NCBI GenBank assembly: GCA_002428265.1
Contig: DIUR01000008.1
Coordinates: 62,001-126,000 of the forward strand
Length of the DNA: 64,000 nucleotides
From: Bacteriovoracaceae bacterium UBA6153
GTDB lineage: Bacteria > Bdellovibrionota > Bacteriovoracia > Bacteriovoracales > Bacteriovoracaceae
Reading direction: 5' to 3'
The notes beneath the pieces are model-generated. The model had not been told where the DNA came from, ran no database searches, and was given only the letters and a program-made list of their open reading frames with translations. Numbering within the stretch: the stretch's first letter is position 1; each line of letters starts with the position of its first letter. Of this stretch, positions 33,901-44,028 are shown one piece after another. Made by a program: the position numbers and the translations under genes.

Positions 33901-36900
33901 AATGATTTCCTCCACTTTAAGTCAGCTCCCAGAGAATTAGGAGTTGTCGTGTTTTCATCCTCAGTAGGCTTTACTTCGTAAATACCTTCGAGAGAAAAGT
34001 TTTTATTAATATTAAAGTTAATATTCATTTCCTGTTTTTGTTCAAGTGATCCACCGATAGTGCTCGAGAGTGCTACATCCACACGATTGTTAATCTGCTT
34101 ATTAATTTTAATCTTTGTTGCAGACTTTAAACGGCTTGTACTTCCTTCACTCACGGCTGATTTTCCAGAGATGAGACTCGATTCATTTTCTTCGAACTCT
34201 GGCTGGACACTTAGCTTAACACCCAAAGAAGCATTTAAATCTTCATTAATTTTTAACTGATCTACAAGCAAAGTTCCGATTCCTACAGTTGTTACAAATC
34301 TTCTTTCGCTTGCTTCAAGGTTTTTAGACATGTCTGATGTTACACCTAATGTAAGAAGTGAAAGTAAGTCTTCTTTAGACAATGCGGGCTCTGAAGAAAG
34401 ATCAATGTTAACTTTCGAGATACTTCCAGACAAATCCAACTTCATATCATAATCGCTAATTTTAGCCACCCCAGAGAACTTTAAATCTGAAATTCGGTTT
34501 TTACCTCTGTCTCTAATTTCAACATATCCCTGGTTTAAGGCAAAGTCATGACCCTTGAATTTAAACTTGCTCACATTAGGAACTATTTCTAATCTCGTAT
34601 TTAATTCAGGTGACTGAACATTGCCAGTAACCTGGCCATTTCCTTTAATATAAACTTCGGCCATATTGTTTTTAATAACAACTGGATTTGCTGTATCAAA
34701 AGAAATATTTAAATCAATGATTGGCTTATTTCCCAAAAAGTTTTTTTCTGGAAGATATTTTTTATACTCATCAATAGAAACTTTTTCATCTTTCATGAAA
34801 TCTGCTGGATCATCCAAAAACTCACTGTGCATGATTGTAACTTTTCCTGCGAGTTTATAAGGAAGGTTTGATCCTGTAAGTGTACCATTACTACTGATCA
34901 TCACATTAGAGCGCTTAAACAAAGGAACAGTTGCCCTGTCGATTTGATAATTTAAAGCAACGTCTGGGTAGGCCGTATTAAATACTAATTTCCCGCCGAT
35001 CTTAAACTCGCCTTCTCCGTATTCACCATTCATTCTGGTGACTTCAAAAGCTTCGCCTTTTTTAATAATCGTGAAATTAAAATTTGTTATATATCCTGGG
35101 ACACCTTTAATTTTTAAAGAGTGATCATCGCCATAGAGACTGAACTCTTTAATTGTTACTTTTTTATCTAGAATCACCAGATCGGTTCCTCTAATTCTTC
35201 CTGTGGCCCTTTCAATTTGTCCGGCAGCTATTTCAAGCAAGCTCGCCTTAAGTGCAAACCTGTGTTCAAGTCCAATAACACCATTTGATATATTGCGACC
35301 TTTACTGATAATAAACTCACTTCCATCTCTTAAGCGCAGGTCCCACTTCTTCACGACTCCGCCATCAACCTCAATACTATTATAACGAGGATCAATATTT
35401 AAATTAATATCACCACGCTTCAAGTTGAACTGATCTACGTTGAGTAAAAATTTTCTTACTCCCAAAGAGCCTAAGCTGATTTGAGTATTAAGTTGGGCCT
35501 TAATTTTCCCGGTAATCCCCTTGTCTGTCATATTGTGACTAGAAAAGACTCCCAAAAATTCTCTTAAGTCACTGGTATCAATACTGGCCTTAATAGCTGC
35601 AATCCCTGTGTTAAAGCTCATCAATGAATCTACTTTTATTTTGTTTCCAAGCAGACTCGCATTTGTAACAATATCGTTTGAATTAACATAAAAAATAGCG
35701 CTAGAGCTTGTTGCAGGCATATTTCCAATAAAAGCATTCGCAATTCTTGCTTTAAATTTTGAGCTAAAATCTTTAGTTGTACCGCTACCATCAAAGTCTA
35801 AAAATAAGTCCCCATCATATTCAAGATTTAAATTTTTATAAAAATTAAAATCTCTCATTCTCAACCCGGTCGTTCCACCGCTCAGGTCTATGTAGTCATT
35901 AACAAGATTAATATTTACATTGGCACTTAATTCTCCACGAGATTTGTTAATTTTAATATTTTTCATGTGAAGCTGGCTCTTAACGAGAGAGAGATCTAGA
36001 GCGATTTTTTCAGCTTCTTCACCTGAAACTTTTAGGTCTGTTCCTCTAACCTGCCCTTCAACTATAAGTTTATCAAGGTCATAACCACCTTTTACTGTGT
36101 AGCTACCAGAAAAATTAAACTCAGGCTCCACTGGTAATTTAATATTCTTAAAAACCAGATTCAGCATTTTGCGAGAGTCTGAAAAAGTTGAATTATGGAA
36201 ATCAATTTTTAAATTCATGCCCTCTTTAGGTCCATCAAAGCCGAGTGTGCCTAAAGCTGAGAAATTAGTTTTATTATAATTACCATCAAGCGAATTGATC
36301 GTTAGGACTAGGTCTTTTAAGCCAAGAGTGAAATCTGCTTTCACTTTTCCAAAATTTAAATCAACGACACTAAAATTACTCCAATCCACATTGAAATAAA
36401 ATGTGACATCATCCAATGGTCCAGTAACTTTTACTGAGGCGGGCCCTGAACCACTAATATCAATCCCAGATATTGGGCCCAGGGCTTTCATGTCAATTCT
36501 CGAGTCTGTCGTTGTAATATCGATTCCTTTTTCAGAAATCTTACCTTTGGCCAGGATCCTCGTGTTGGCCATTGATGCTTTAATATCTACATTGACTGAG
36601 TAATCGCTATTGATTGTGATAACCGAATTATCTAATTCAAACCCAGGATTTTTTAAAATATTAGTTTTTTCATCTGAATTAGTAAGCTTGAAATTTTTTA
36701 TTTGAACTTTGTTTTTAATATTAAATACTGCTCTGTCATCGAACAAAGCAACATCTACGTCACCTGAAAAATGCCCCTTCAATGTACCAAGGGAGTCTTT
36801 TACAGAAAACAGGAACGTGTCTGTAAATGCATTACTCAGTCTTAAATTGAAATTAAAATTAGTAAATTTTTGAATATTAAGATCATAAAAGCTTTGATGC

Positions 36901-37928
36901 CTAAGAAGTGTATATGTCTCAGTTCCATTGACCGCTGAAAGTTTTTGAATGGCGAGGATATTTTTCTTTTTACTAACGACGCCACTTACTGTTTTTAACT
37001 TAATCCATTCCGTATCTACATTTTGAGCTGTGAAATTAACCGAAGCATTAGGATCATCAATGACACCTGAGGTTTCAAATTTTCCTTCAGCTAATCCTTT
37101 AATGGAAGCAATGTCAGATGGAAGTGTTTTAATATAACTTAAAACTTCTTCTGGATTTAATTTAAAATTCCCAGTCGAATTTAAATTGAGAACACCATCT
37201 TGATTGAAAGCAACGCCTCGAAGATCAAGCACTGTACCATCATTCGTGATTTTAAGATTATCAACTCTCCACTCTTCTTTCTCCATGCTTCCAAGAAATT
37301 GAATGTTGGATATTTTAATATCTTCGATGTCACTATTGTCATGTTCTACATAAAGGTTTGAGACGTCTGCTTTTAGTCTTGCTTTTTTCTTGTGAGGAGA
37401 AAATGAAGCATTGTTAATGAACACAGAGGTTTGATCAACCTCTACATGCACTTTGTTGACTGTTATAATATTTAACTGAACAGGGATTTGATTTAAGAGT
37501 GCTTCATAATCAGCATAGATTTCTCTAGTCTTGAGATTTCTAATAATTGTTTCTTTATCATCTTTTTTGAAAATTTTAAGTTCGACTTCACCTTCACTTA
37601 AATTAACTTCATCAATTTGAAGCTCGCTTGCAATAAAACTTGAATAAGTAAAAGCAACTTCTAGCTTTTTAGCTTCAATTTTTATGTCCATTAAAGCAGG
37701 ATCATTTTTCGAAATTTTAACATTCTTAAATGTGGTTGATAATGGGAAGAGACTGAAATCGACTCCCGAGAAACTTAGTTTTGCTCCGGCCTTCTCTGTC
37801 AGGATCTTTGAAACTTTTAATGACGCTTCTCTTGAAAACTTTTCAGAATGTATGAATCTCCATCCACCATATAAAATGAGGAAAGTGAAGCCAAAGAATA
37901 TGATTAGTATTCTATTTAATCTCTTCAA
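33897..37928 (-). CDS. tamB: TamB-like translocation and assembly module protein
   Basis: 1343 residues, TTG start. One N-terminal membrane anchor (ILIIFFGFTFLILYGGW, residues 7-23), then a long beta-rich, AsmA-like region of repeated strands, and the C-terminal TamB domain (DUF490) with RLEIVPNVSKFKFKGHDFAL and GVAKISDYDMKLDLSGS, ending PNSLGADLKWRKSF. TamB spans the periplasm and works with an Omp85 partner; newer work gives the family a lipid-transport role. Its stop overlaps the Omp85 start and its start overlaps the upstream gene by 17 nt, so all three are coupled. Confidence 0.9.
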   Translation of the reverse strand: MKRLNRILIIFFGFTFLILYGGWRFIHSEKFSREASLKVSKILTEKAGAKLSFSGVDFSLFPLSTTFKNVKISKNDPALMDIKIEAKKLEVAFTYSSFIASELQIDEVNLSEGEVELKIFKKDDKETIIRNLKTREIYADYEALLNQIPVQLNIITVNKVHVEVDQTSVFINNASFSPHKKKARLKADVSNLYVEHDNSDIEDIKISNIQFLGSMEKEEWRVDNLKITNDGTVLDLRGVAFNQDGVLNLNSTGNFKLNPEEVLSYIKTLPSDIASIKGLAEGKFETSGVIDDPNASVNFTAQNVDTEWIKLKTVSGVVSKKKNILAIQKLSAVNGTETYTLLRHQSFYDLNIQKFTNFNFNLRLSNAFTDTFLFSVKDSLGTLKGHFSGDVDVALFDDRAVFNIKNKVQIKNFKLTNSDEKTNILKNPGFELDNSVITINSDYSVNVDIKASMANTRILAKGKISEKGIDITTTDSRIDMKALGPISGIDISGSGPASVKVTGPLDDVTFYFNVDWSNFSVVDLNFGKVKADFTLGLKDLVLTINSLDGNYNKTNFSALGTLGFDGPKEGMNLKIDFHNSTFSDSRKMLNLVFKNIKLPVEPEFNFSGSYTVKGGYDLDKLIVEGQVRGTDLKVSGEEAEKIALDLSLVKSQLHMKNIKINKSRGELSANVNINLVNDYIDLSGGTTGLRMRDFNFYKNLNLEYDGDLFLDFDGSGTTKDFSSKFKARIANAFIGNMPATSSSAIFYVNSNDIVTNASLLGNKIKVDSLMSFNTGIAAIKASIDTSDLREFLGVFSSHNMTDKGITGKIKAQLNTQISLGSLGVRKFLLNVDQFNLKRGDINLNIDPRYNSIEVDGGVVKKWDLRLRDGSEFIISKGRNISNGVIGLEHRFALKASLLEIAAGQIERATGRIRGTDLVILDKKVTIKEFSLYGDDHSLKIKGVPGYITNFNFTIIKKGEAFEVTRMNGEYGEGEFKIGGKLVFNTAYPDVALNYQIDRATVPLFKRSNVMISSNGTLTGSNLPYKLAGKVTIMHSEFLDDPADFMKDEKVSIDEYKKYLPEKNFLGNKPIIDLNISFDTANPVVIKNNMAEVYIKGNGQVTGNVQSPELNTRLEIVPNVSKFKFKGHDFALNQGYVEIRDRGKNRISDLKFSGVAKISDYDMKLDLSGSISKVNIDLSSEPALSKEDLLSLLTLGVTSDMSKNLEASERRFVTTVGIGTLLVDQLKINEDLNASLGVKLSVQPEFEENESSLISGKSAVSEGSTSRLKSATKIKINKQINNRVDVALSSTIGGSLEQKQEMNINFNINKNFSLEGIYEVKPTEDENTTTPNSLGADLKWRKSF

Positions 37929-39081
37929 GATACTTTAATCTCTCTCCCACTAAGCGGTATTGTGGGTTATATTTTTTAATTGCCTGATACACATCTTTGG
38001 CATTTTTATATTTTTTTAATTTTAAAAGGCTTTCAGCTTTTAAATAATTAAAGTCATTCATTTCTTCAGGAAGCAACGGCTCATTCTCAAATACATCTTC
38101 CACCAGATCAATCACTTTATAAAAATCAGCACTATTAAACATGGCCTGCGCCATCATAAACTGCATGCTCGCACGAGATTTCACATCTGCCATTAGTGGA
38201 ATGGCCCTGTCGCATAATTCAACGACAACTTTGTCCATTCCTAAGAGTCCGAATGCTACAATCATATCCTTACCTTTTTCTACAATTTCTGTATCTGAAA
38301 GATTTTGAATAGAGATAATAATTTTTTTCTGCTCAGTTATACTAGGTTCAATATTTCCAGAGATAACATCCATGGCCAGCTGATCATAATCTATATGAAG
38401 CGAAGAACTCTCAACTTTCATTGGAGCTTTTTCTTTTTTATCAAAGGATTTAATATTTACTTTTTTCGAGGAAAGAAACTTTAAAAAATTATTTTTATGC
38501 TCACTCTTTTCCATCGAGGCAGCCTTGTGTGCAAGCTGAAGAAAAAGATCTTTGTCATAATAATATTTAATAATATATTCATAAGCGAGTTTCCAATGTT
38601 TAACACTCCACTCATCTTCTTCTATTAAAAAATTAACTAAAGGCTGATTAGAGTTTTTTAACATTTCAGGATGTGACTCAAACATGTGATAGCTCTCCAA
38701 TGAAAAACTCTCTTTTTCTCCTAAGATGGCTTCGGCCGCTTGGAACTTACTGCTTTTTTTCAACAGCCTAACATTAGATAATTCAGCAATTAATTTTTTA
38801 ATAGCTGGGACTCTCTTATATTCGATCAAATAATCTAAAATAAATTCTGCATAATTTTTTGCTAACCTAATTTTTCCGGCATTAAGAGCAATCTTCCACA
38901 TTTCGAAATAATATTTTTGAGCGTTATGTTCGCGATAATTTTTATCAATGCTTTCAAAAAGCCAGATGGCAGAATCCATCTCTTCAATCTCAAGAGTTCT
39001 TGATATTGAATTATCAAGTTCACGAAGAATTAATGTCCATTTTTTCTCATCGATTAAACGATGAAGCTCGCCCATTTCCAA
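37912..39081 (-). CDS. Helical-repeat (TPR-like) protein upstream of tamB
   Basis: 389 residues, soluble, no signal peptide; TTG start with AGAGG 8 nt upstream. Composed of helix pairs, with TPR-like units at the C-terminus (EMNDFNYLKAESLLKLKKYK, then AKDVYQAIKKYNPQYR). A charged linker lies near residues 205-225. Its end overlaps tamB by 17 nt, so it is co-translated with the envelope-assembly genes. A scaffolding or adaptor role is inferred from repeats and position only. Confidence 0.65.
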   Translation of the reverse strand: MEMGELHRLIDEKKWTLILRELDNSISRTLEIEEMDSAIWLFESIDKNYREHNAQKYYFEMWKIALNAGKIRLAKNYAEFILDYLIEYKRVPAIKKLIAELSNVRLLKKSSKFQAAEAILGEKESFSLESYHMFESHPEMLKNSNQPLVNFLIEEDEWSVKHWKLAYEYIIKYYYDKDLFLQLAHKAASMEKSEHKNNFLKFLSSKKVNIKSFDKKEKAPMKVESSSLHIDYDQLAMDVISGNIEPSITEQKKIIISIQNLSDTEIVEKGKDMIVAFGLLGMDKVVVELCDRAIPLMADVKSRASMQFMMAQAMFNSADFYKVIDLVEDVFENEPLLPEEMNDFNYLKAESLLKLKKYKNAKDVYQAIKKYNPQYRLVGERLKYLEEIK

Positions 39082-39157
39082 ATAAATTTCCTCTCACATG
39101 AAAGTCAGATAAGTTATTGAGATTATAATTATTTTAACCCGAAAATGGCAGAAGAAT

Positions 39158-39181
39158 GAGGGGCGAAATTATTTGCCCCTC
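39158..39181 (-). terminator. Hairpin terminator after efp
   Basis: GAGGGGC (39158-39164) pairs with GCCCCTC (39175-39181), loop of 10 nt which can partly pair. T-rich bases follow on both strands. It separates efp from the tamB operon. Confidence 0.65.
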
Positions 39182-39207
39182 AAAATTTTTTGGTATTCTT
39201 GATCAGA

Positions 39208-39786
39208 TTACTTTTTATCTACAGTAGCACGTTCAACATAATCACCCGTACGAGTGTCGATCTTAAGAAGCTCGCCTTCTTTGATGAAAAGAGGAACTTT
39301 AACTTGAAGACCAGTTTCCATAACCGCTTTTTTAGTAGCACCTGAAGCTGTATCCCCTTTAAGACCTGGATCTGTTTCAGCAACTTTAATGTTGATGAAA
39401 TGTGGATGCTCAATCGAAATAGGGCGACCTTTATAGTAAAGAACTATAAGCTTTGATCCTTCCATTAAATAGTATTTATCGTCACCGATTTGTTCATTTG
39501 TAAGGTGAATTGTTTCGAAATTTGATTGATCAAGGAAGTTAAATCCATCTGCATCAGAGTATGTGTACTCAACTTCTTTTTCTTCTAGGTCTGGCGCTGT
39601 AACGTTTGTAGAAACACCTGATTTCCAAGTTCTCTCGATAACTTGTCCAGTTTCAAGATTTTTAATTCTTGCTATAACGAATGCAGAACCTTTTCCAGGG
39701 TTTGTGAAATCAGATTTTAAAACGACGTAAGGTTTCCCTTCAACTTCGATTTTTAACCCTCTTTTGATTTCGGTAGTGTCGTACAT
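39208..39786 (-). CDS. efp: Elongation factor P
   Basis: 192 residues, three-domain EF-P that relieves ribosome stalling at proline runs. The modification loop reads TNPGKGSAFVIARIKN with Lys33 at the tip (KPGKG-like, here NPGKG), the type modified by EpmA/EpmB in many Gram-negatives. Domain III ends LLKIDTRTGDYVERA. It follows aroQ by 15 nt, an arrangement also seen elsewhere (aroQ-efp). Confidence 0.97.
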   Translation of the reverse strand: MYDTTEIKRGLKIEVEGKPYVVLKSDFTNPGKGSAFVIARIKNLETGQVIERTWKSGVSTNVTAPDLEEKEVEYTYSDADGFNFLDQSNFETIHLTNEQIGDDKYYLMEGSKLIVLYYKGRPISIEHPHFINIKVAETDPGLKGDTASGATKKAVMETGLQVKVPLFIKEGELLKIDTRTGDYVERATVDKK

Positions 39787-39801
39787 AAATATATTCCTTT
39801 T

Positions 39802-40236
39802 TTAAAAAAGCTGAGTTTTCACAGCTGTGAGATATGCGATCTTTCCTAGGCCTTCCATTATGATTGTTGATGCTTTTGCAGTCAACTTCGTTTGCCTGAA
39901 ATCCTCACGCCTGTGAGTGTTAGACAAATGAACTTCGATCACTGGAAATTTAATCATTTGAAGAGCGTCATAAATAGCAACGCTCGTATGAGAGTAAGCC
40001 CCGGGATTTATTATTAAGGCTTTATAATTCTTTTTAGTCGCTTCTTGGATCTTTGTGACAATCTCACCTTCGATATTAGACTGATACCATTCGAGGGAGA
40101 CGTTTTCTTTTTCTAGGGATTTTTCGGTGAAGTCTATAATTTCTTGCAGTGTGAGGGAGCCGTAAACTTCTGGTTCACGAGTGCCCAACATGTTCAAATT
40201 TGGACCATTGATTATGAGAAAGTCAGTCTTATTCAT
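39802..40236 (-). CDS. aroQ: 3-Dehydroquinate dehydratase, type II
   Basis: 144 residues from the ATG at 40236 (AGG 8 nt upstream; the GTG at 40242 is less well placed). Type II dehydroquinase, third step of the shikimate pathway. NGPNLNMLGTREPEVYG holds the catalytic Tyr and Arg, INPGAYSHTSVAI the Asn/His site, and EVHLSN the substrate site. It is between the TPR gene (6-nt gap from its ORF start) and efp. aroE lies in the same strand 14 kb upstream. Confidence 0.96.
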   Translation of the reverse strand: MNKTDFLIINGPNLNMLGTREPEVYGSLTLQEIIDFTEKSLEKENVSLEWYQSNIEGEIVTKIQEATKKNYKALIINPGAYSHTSVAIYDALQMIKFPVIEVHLSNTHRREDFRQTKLTAKASTIIMEGLGKIAYLTAVKTQLF

Positions 40237-40248
40237 GGGCACAACCTA

Positions 40249-41610
40249 TCAAAGACGGGCTTGATAATCTAGTGCTCTTTTTTGGATTTTTTTAAGAAAT
40301 TTGTTGAGTTTTTCTTCTAGCAACTGCTTTTTTTGCATTTCCAGGGTAGCGACTGAAGTTTTTTTAGAAATTTTGGCTTCCTTCACTGGCGCAGCTACAG
40401 GCTGTTTTTTTAGTGGTTGCGCTTCTGAGAGTTCAGGTCCAACTTGCTGATCGATTAGACTCATCAGTGTTTTTCGACCATCTTCTTCTGATGTTTCTTT
40501 AAGTGCTTCAAGATATGGTTTGGGAAAATTCTTAGCTTCAGCTTTAACTTCAGAAACGTTGATTTCTTCAACGACTCTTTCTTCTGGCATCTCTTCTTCG
40601 TAATGACCCATTAACGATTTAATTTCTGAAATCTTTTTAATCGTTTTTTCATCATGAGGATTCAAGATAAGGATCTTCTCTAATACTTCTAGTGCTTTCT
40701 CCATATGACCTTGGCCACAGTAAAGATCGACTAAAGTATGTGTGACCATTGGAACTTTCTGAGAAACTGAAGCATTGTCATTAGACTCATCATCAAACTC
40801 ATCATCTTCTAAATCCAACTCGACGTGAATCTTGGGAGTAACGGTCTCGACAGGCTCCTGCTTAATAGCTCGAGCTAACTCAACGAGTGTATTTGTTTTT
40901 GGCCTTTCTTCTACTTTCTCAACTGAAGTTTCTTGTGGCGAATCTAAATTGGTTTCACCTTTCTTTAAATTCCAGAACTCATATGGATCTTCAGACTTTG
41001 TCGTTTTTTGTTCACGACTTAAATCCAGTGCCATCCAATCATCAAAGTCTGCCTTACTCGAATTAGGCTTATTATCTAATTTATCAATGTCGAACAATTG
41101 ATCATTGTTATAACTTTTTTTTGATTCCGTTTTTAAATCTGACTCTGGAATATAGATTGGCTGATGGATCGGCTTATATTGCTCTTCGATCAAACTCTCA
41201 AGTGTCGCTACTTGAATAGCAACGTCCCTATCTCTAGGATTAATAAAGAGCAGATACTTATAAGTGTCCAGAGCCTCTTGTTTGTAATTTAATTCTAAAC
41301 ACACATCTGCAAATAACTTCTGAAGACGAATATTATCTCGACTCGTATCAACCAGCGGCCTAAGTGTATTGTAAGCAAGTGTGAATTGTTTAACGTCGAA
41401 ATAGCAAAATGCTAATCCGAGATATCCCATGACATAACCCGGATGAAAGCGAATTCCTTGCGAAAGGATTTCCATCGCTTTATCAGTCATACCTAGTTTT
41501 CTATATGTTTCAGCAAGAGGCGCAAAGACTCTCGATCGCGGATTTTTTTCATAATCCGCCTGATACTTCAAAAACAGTGGTGATAGAAGCTGTATTTTAT
41601 CTTTGCTCAT
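40249..41610 (-). CDS. TPR protein downstream of pilQ
   Basis: 453 residues, no signal peptide. Residues 1-145 contain several TPR pairs (NPRSRVFAPLAETYRKLG, FHPGYVMGYLGLAFCYF, QLFADVCLELNYKQEALDTYKYL-type units); another pair near 290-340 reads TLVDLYCGQGHMEKALEVLEK. Between and after these lie long acidic, low-complexity linkers, and the C-terminus is a Lys-rich coiled coil. It lies 9 nt after pilQ, so it is probably expressed with the pilus genes; a PilF/Tgl-like role in secretin assembly is possible but unproven, since those are lipoproteins and this is not. Confidence 0.7.
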   Translation of the reverse strand: MSKDKIQLLSPLFLKYQADYEKNPRSRVFAPLAETYRKLGMTDKAMEILSQGIRFHPGYVMGYLGLAFCYFDVKQFTLAYNTLRPLVDTSRDNIRLQKLFADVCLELNYKQEALDTYKYLLFINPRDRDVAIQVATLESLIEEQYKPIHQPIYIPESDLKTESKKSYNNDQLFDIDKLDNKPNSSKADFDDWMALDLSREQKTTKSEDPYEFWNLKKGETNLDSPQETSVEKVEERPKTNTLVELARAIKQEPVETVTPKIHVELDLEDDEFDDESNDNASVSQKVPMVTHTLVDLYCGQGHMEKALEVLEKILILNPHDEKTIKKISEIKSLMGHYEEEMPEERVVEEINVSEVKAEAKNFPKPYLEALKETSEEDGRKTLMSLIDQQVGPELSEAQPLKKQPVAAPVKEAKISKKTSVATLEMQKKQLLEEKLNKFLKKIQKRALDYQARL

Positions 41611-41619
41611 TTTTTAAGA

Positions 41620-43410
41620 TTAGCCTCTTTCAACCAGTCCAGCTTCTTCTGAATTGATAATTCTCGGTGTAATAAAGATGATCAATTCTTTCTTTGTTGT
41701 ATCTGGATTGTATTGTGTTCTGAATAACCATCCTAGTAACGGAATATCTTTCAGAAATGGTATACCAGAATGGTTTTCGCGACTTTCATAAGTATAAATA
41801 CCACCGACTACAACAGTAGAACCATTCTCGACTAGAACCTGAGTCTTAACTGTTCTTTTAGTTTCGCCCTTTGGATTGTTGATTGCAATCTGTGCTCCTA
41901 AAGAGTCTTTTTGCAATGAAACTTCCATGGAAATAGAACCATCATTTGTTACTTGTGGAGTTACATCTAATTTTAACTTAGAGTTCTGTGCTACCCAGGC
42001 TTCTGTAACAATAGTACCGTTTGTCATTGCTGTTAAATAGTACGAGTTCTCATCCTGAACAATCTCTGCCTTTACGTTATTCTTTGTAATAACTTTAGGA
42101 CTTGAAATAATCTTTGCCTTCTCTTCACTTTCCATCAAGTTCAACTTGAAATCCAGATTGAGAAGTCTATTGAATCTTCCAATATTAACACCTAAAACAT
42201 CACGGGCCGTTGTGGGTGCTGTACTAAAACTAAAGGCCCCTAATTGTGCTTGAGCTGCTGATCCAGAATTTGGAGTAATAGGGTCATAACCAAAACTTAA
42301 CCCGTTTTCTAAACCGATTTCTTTAGTGTAGCGCTCTACAACTTCTACAATTTTTGCTTCAATTAAAACTTGAGGTGTTTGAGTATCAAGCAGCTCGATA
42401 ATCTTTTTCATTTTATCAATTGTTTCCGAAGTATCTTTAACAATTAATGAATTAGTACGACTGTCTTTAGAAATTTTTCCTCTCGTAAGAGTTGAATACT
42501 CTGCCAGGATTTTTTGAAGATCATCAATGCTGGCAAAACTTATAGGAAAAATTTTTGTTAACAATGGCTCCTGTTCAACAGCAACTGTTTTAGCTTTTTT
42601 TATGGCTTCTTGCTCAAGCGTCGCATTCTCAAGAGTGTTGACAATTAAAATCATTCCATTCTTTTTTCCAACAAGCTTATTCATTTCAAGAACTGTGTCC
42701 AGCGCTTGGTCCCAAGGTGTTTCAATAAGATTTAAGGAAATCGGCGAAAGCTTTTTAACATCATCAGTAATAATGATGTTAAATCCTGAAGTCTCAGCAA
42801 CAATTCTTAAAATTTCCTCAGGCTTAACATTCTTCAAATTCATGGTAATTTTTTTACCAATGTATTTTTTTCGGCCTGACATTGTAAGGTTTTCTAGGAT
42901 GTCTTCAACTGAATCTGACTTGGGAATATTAACCTTATTAGTTTCTTCAGGAGAAAGATCTGCAATTTTTTCTCGATAAGACTGATTTTCTTCTGCTTTA
43001 GTCTGCGAAAATACGCCATATCTATTTTCAATCTGCAACACAACCCTATTCGTTTTTCTAACAAGTACCGAGCGCACGTTATCTCTTAATTGAATCGCAA
43101 TACGAATGTCCTTTTCTGATTTAGGCTTTTTATAGGCCTTAACAAAGACCACACCACCAGAAAACTCAGACGTGTCGAATGCACGCATGACTCTATCAGT
43201 AGCTTCAACGTTAGTTAAATCTACGATAATCTGTTTATCTTCTTTAACTTGAAATTTGCTTGCCTGAACATCGTTTGAGTCAAAAATTAATTCCAACTCA
43301 CTCGTCTCACCTTTTTGGGTGAAGTTTATGGCTTTCATTTCAACTGCAAATGACTGCGTTGAAAGAATTACAAGATAAAATAAAACACTAAGAAAAAATC
43401 CTTTTTTCAT
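41620..43410 (-). CDS. pilQ: Type IV pilus secretin PilQ
   Basis: About 596 residues from the ATG at 43410 (better ribosome spacing and a clean signal peptide ending QSFA). Order: AMIN domain (residues about 25-125), an STN/N0 domain (ITMNLKNVKPEEILRIVAE), N1 domain, then the secretin domain with VLIEAKIVEVVERYTKEIG and the C-terminal VLVENGSTVVVGGIYTYE and GIPFLKDIPLLGWLF motifs. Forms the outer-membrane ring for the pilus. Only one AMIN domain is seen, whereas M. xanthus PilQ has more. Confidence 0.96.
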   Translation of the reverse strand: MKKGFFLSVLFYLVILSTQSFAVEMKAINFTQKGETSELELIFDSNDVQASKFQVKEDKQIIVDLTNVEATDRVMRAFDTSEFSGGVVFVKAYKKPKSEKDIRIAIQLRDNVRSVLVRKTNRVVLQIENRYGVFSQTKAEENQSYREKIADLSPEETNKVNIPKSDSVEDILENLTMSGRKKYIGKKITMNLKNVKPEEILRIVAETSGFNIIITDDVKKLSPISLNLIETPWDQALDTVLEMNKLVGKKNGMILIVNTLENATLEQEAIKKAKTVAVEQEPLLTKIFPISFASIDDLQKILAEYSTLTRGKISKDSRTNSLIVKDTSETIDKMKKIIELLDTQTPQVLIEAKIVEVVERYTKEIGLENGLSFGYDPITPNSGSAAQAQLGAFSFSTAPTTARDVLGVNIGRFNRLLNLDFKLNLMESEEKAKIISSPKVITKNNVKAEIVQDENSYYLTAMTNGTIVTEAWVAQNSKLKLDVTPQVTNDGSISMEVSLQKDSLGAQIAINNPKGETKRTVKTQVLVENGSTVVVGGIYTYESRENHSGIPFLKDIPLLGWLFRTQYNPDTTKKELIIFITPRIINSEEAGLVERG

Positions 43411-43464
43411 GCAACTCATCCCTAAGTTATCATGTTATATCCTCTATACTTGAAGACTTAATTC

Positions 43465-43473
43465 ATTATAGCA
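43465..43473 (-). promoter_or_regulatory. Extended -10 promoter upstream of pilQ
   Basis: Minus strand TGC-TATAAT, an extended -10 element, with no clear -35. Lies in the 100-nt gap between pilP and pilQ, so pilQ may have its own start besides read-through. Confidence 0.45.
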
Positions 43474-43522
43474 TCAATTTTAAATTAGATAGAATTTTTT
43501 AGATTATAAATAGCTGAGTGAA

Positions 43523-44008
43523 TCAGTCATTTGAGACGGGTATAACTGTTTCAAGATATTCATCTTGATCATAAACGTTTCGTATTTTTTCGACGAGAAC
43601 AATACCACCGGGTAAAATGGCCTTAACTTCTGCACCATTTTCACCAATCTTCATGCCTTCCTTAATATAGTAAATTGTAGGGTCATTCGAAGCTCCATCA
43701 CCCATTACTTTTGCCATTGCTCTTCTTTGTGGGCCAATAACTACGCCAATAATTTTTATATTCTCAACTTGTTTATTTTCAATTGAATCTGGAGTATTGC
43801 TATAAATACCATCTATATGATTTTTATTTTTATCATCTGTCTTTTTCTTATTTATTCTTCTTTTAAATGGGTCACGTAAATCCATTGGATTTTTTACATA
43901 GGTCTTACTCTTAAAAAGATTATACTGAGCCTCACCCGACTCTTCACCCAAAACAGGTAGAGCAAGCATGACGATTGAAACGACTATCAAAAATTTAATT
44001 TTTTTCAC
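43523..44008 (-). CDS. pilP: Pilus assembly protein PilP
   Basis: 161 residues from GTG. Usually an inner-membrane lipoprotein joining PilNO to PilQ. The N-terminus is a signal sequence (about 20 residues); no lipobox Cys is evident, unlike many PilPs. The core has RDPFKRRINKK (the family's LRDPF motif) and a beta-sandwich with IIGVVIGPQRRAMAKV and IKEGMKIG. It lies between pilO and pilQ in order. Confidence 0.88.
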   Translation of the reverse strand: MKKIKFLIVVSIVMLALPVLGEESGEAQYNLFKSKTYVKNPMDLRDPFKRRINKKKTDDKNKNHIDGIYSNTPDSIENKQVENIKIIGVVIGPQRRAMAKVMGDGASNDPTIYYIKEGMKIGENGAEVKAILPGGIVLVEKIRNVYDQDEYLETVIPVSND

Positions 44009-44028
44009 TAAGTACCACCATCCACTGA

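Noticed and set aside
42527..42979. 150-codon plus-strand frame opposite pilQ
   Set aside because: Antisense shadow of a well-supported secretin gene.
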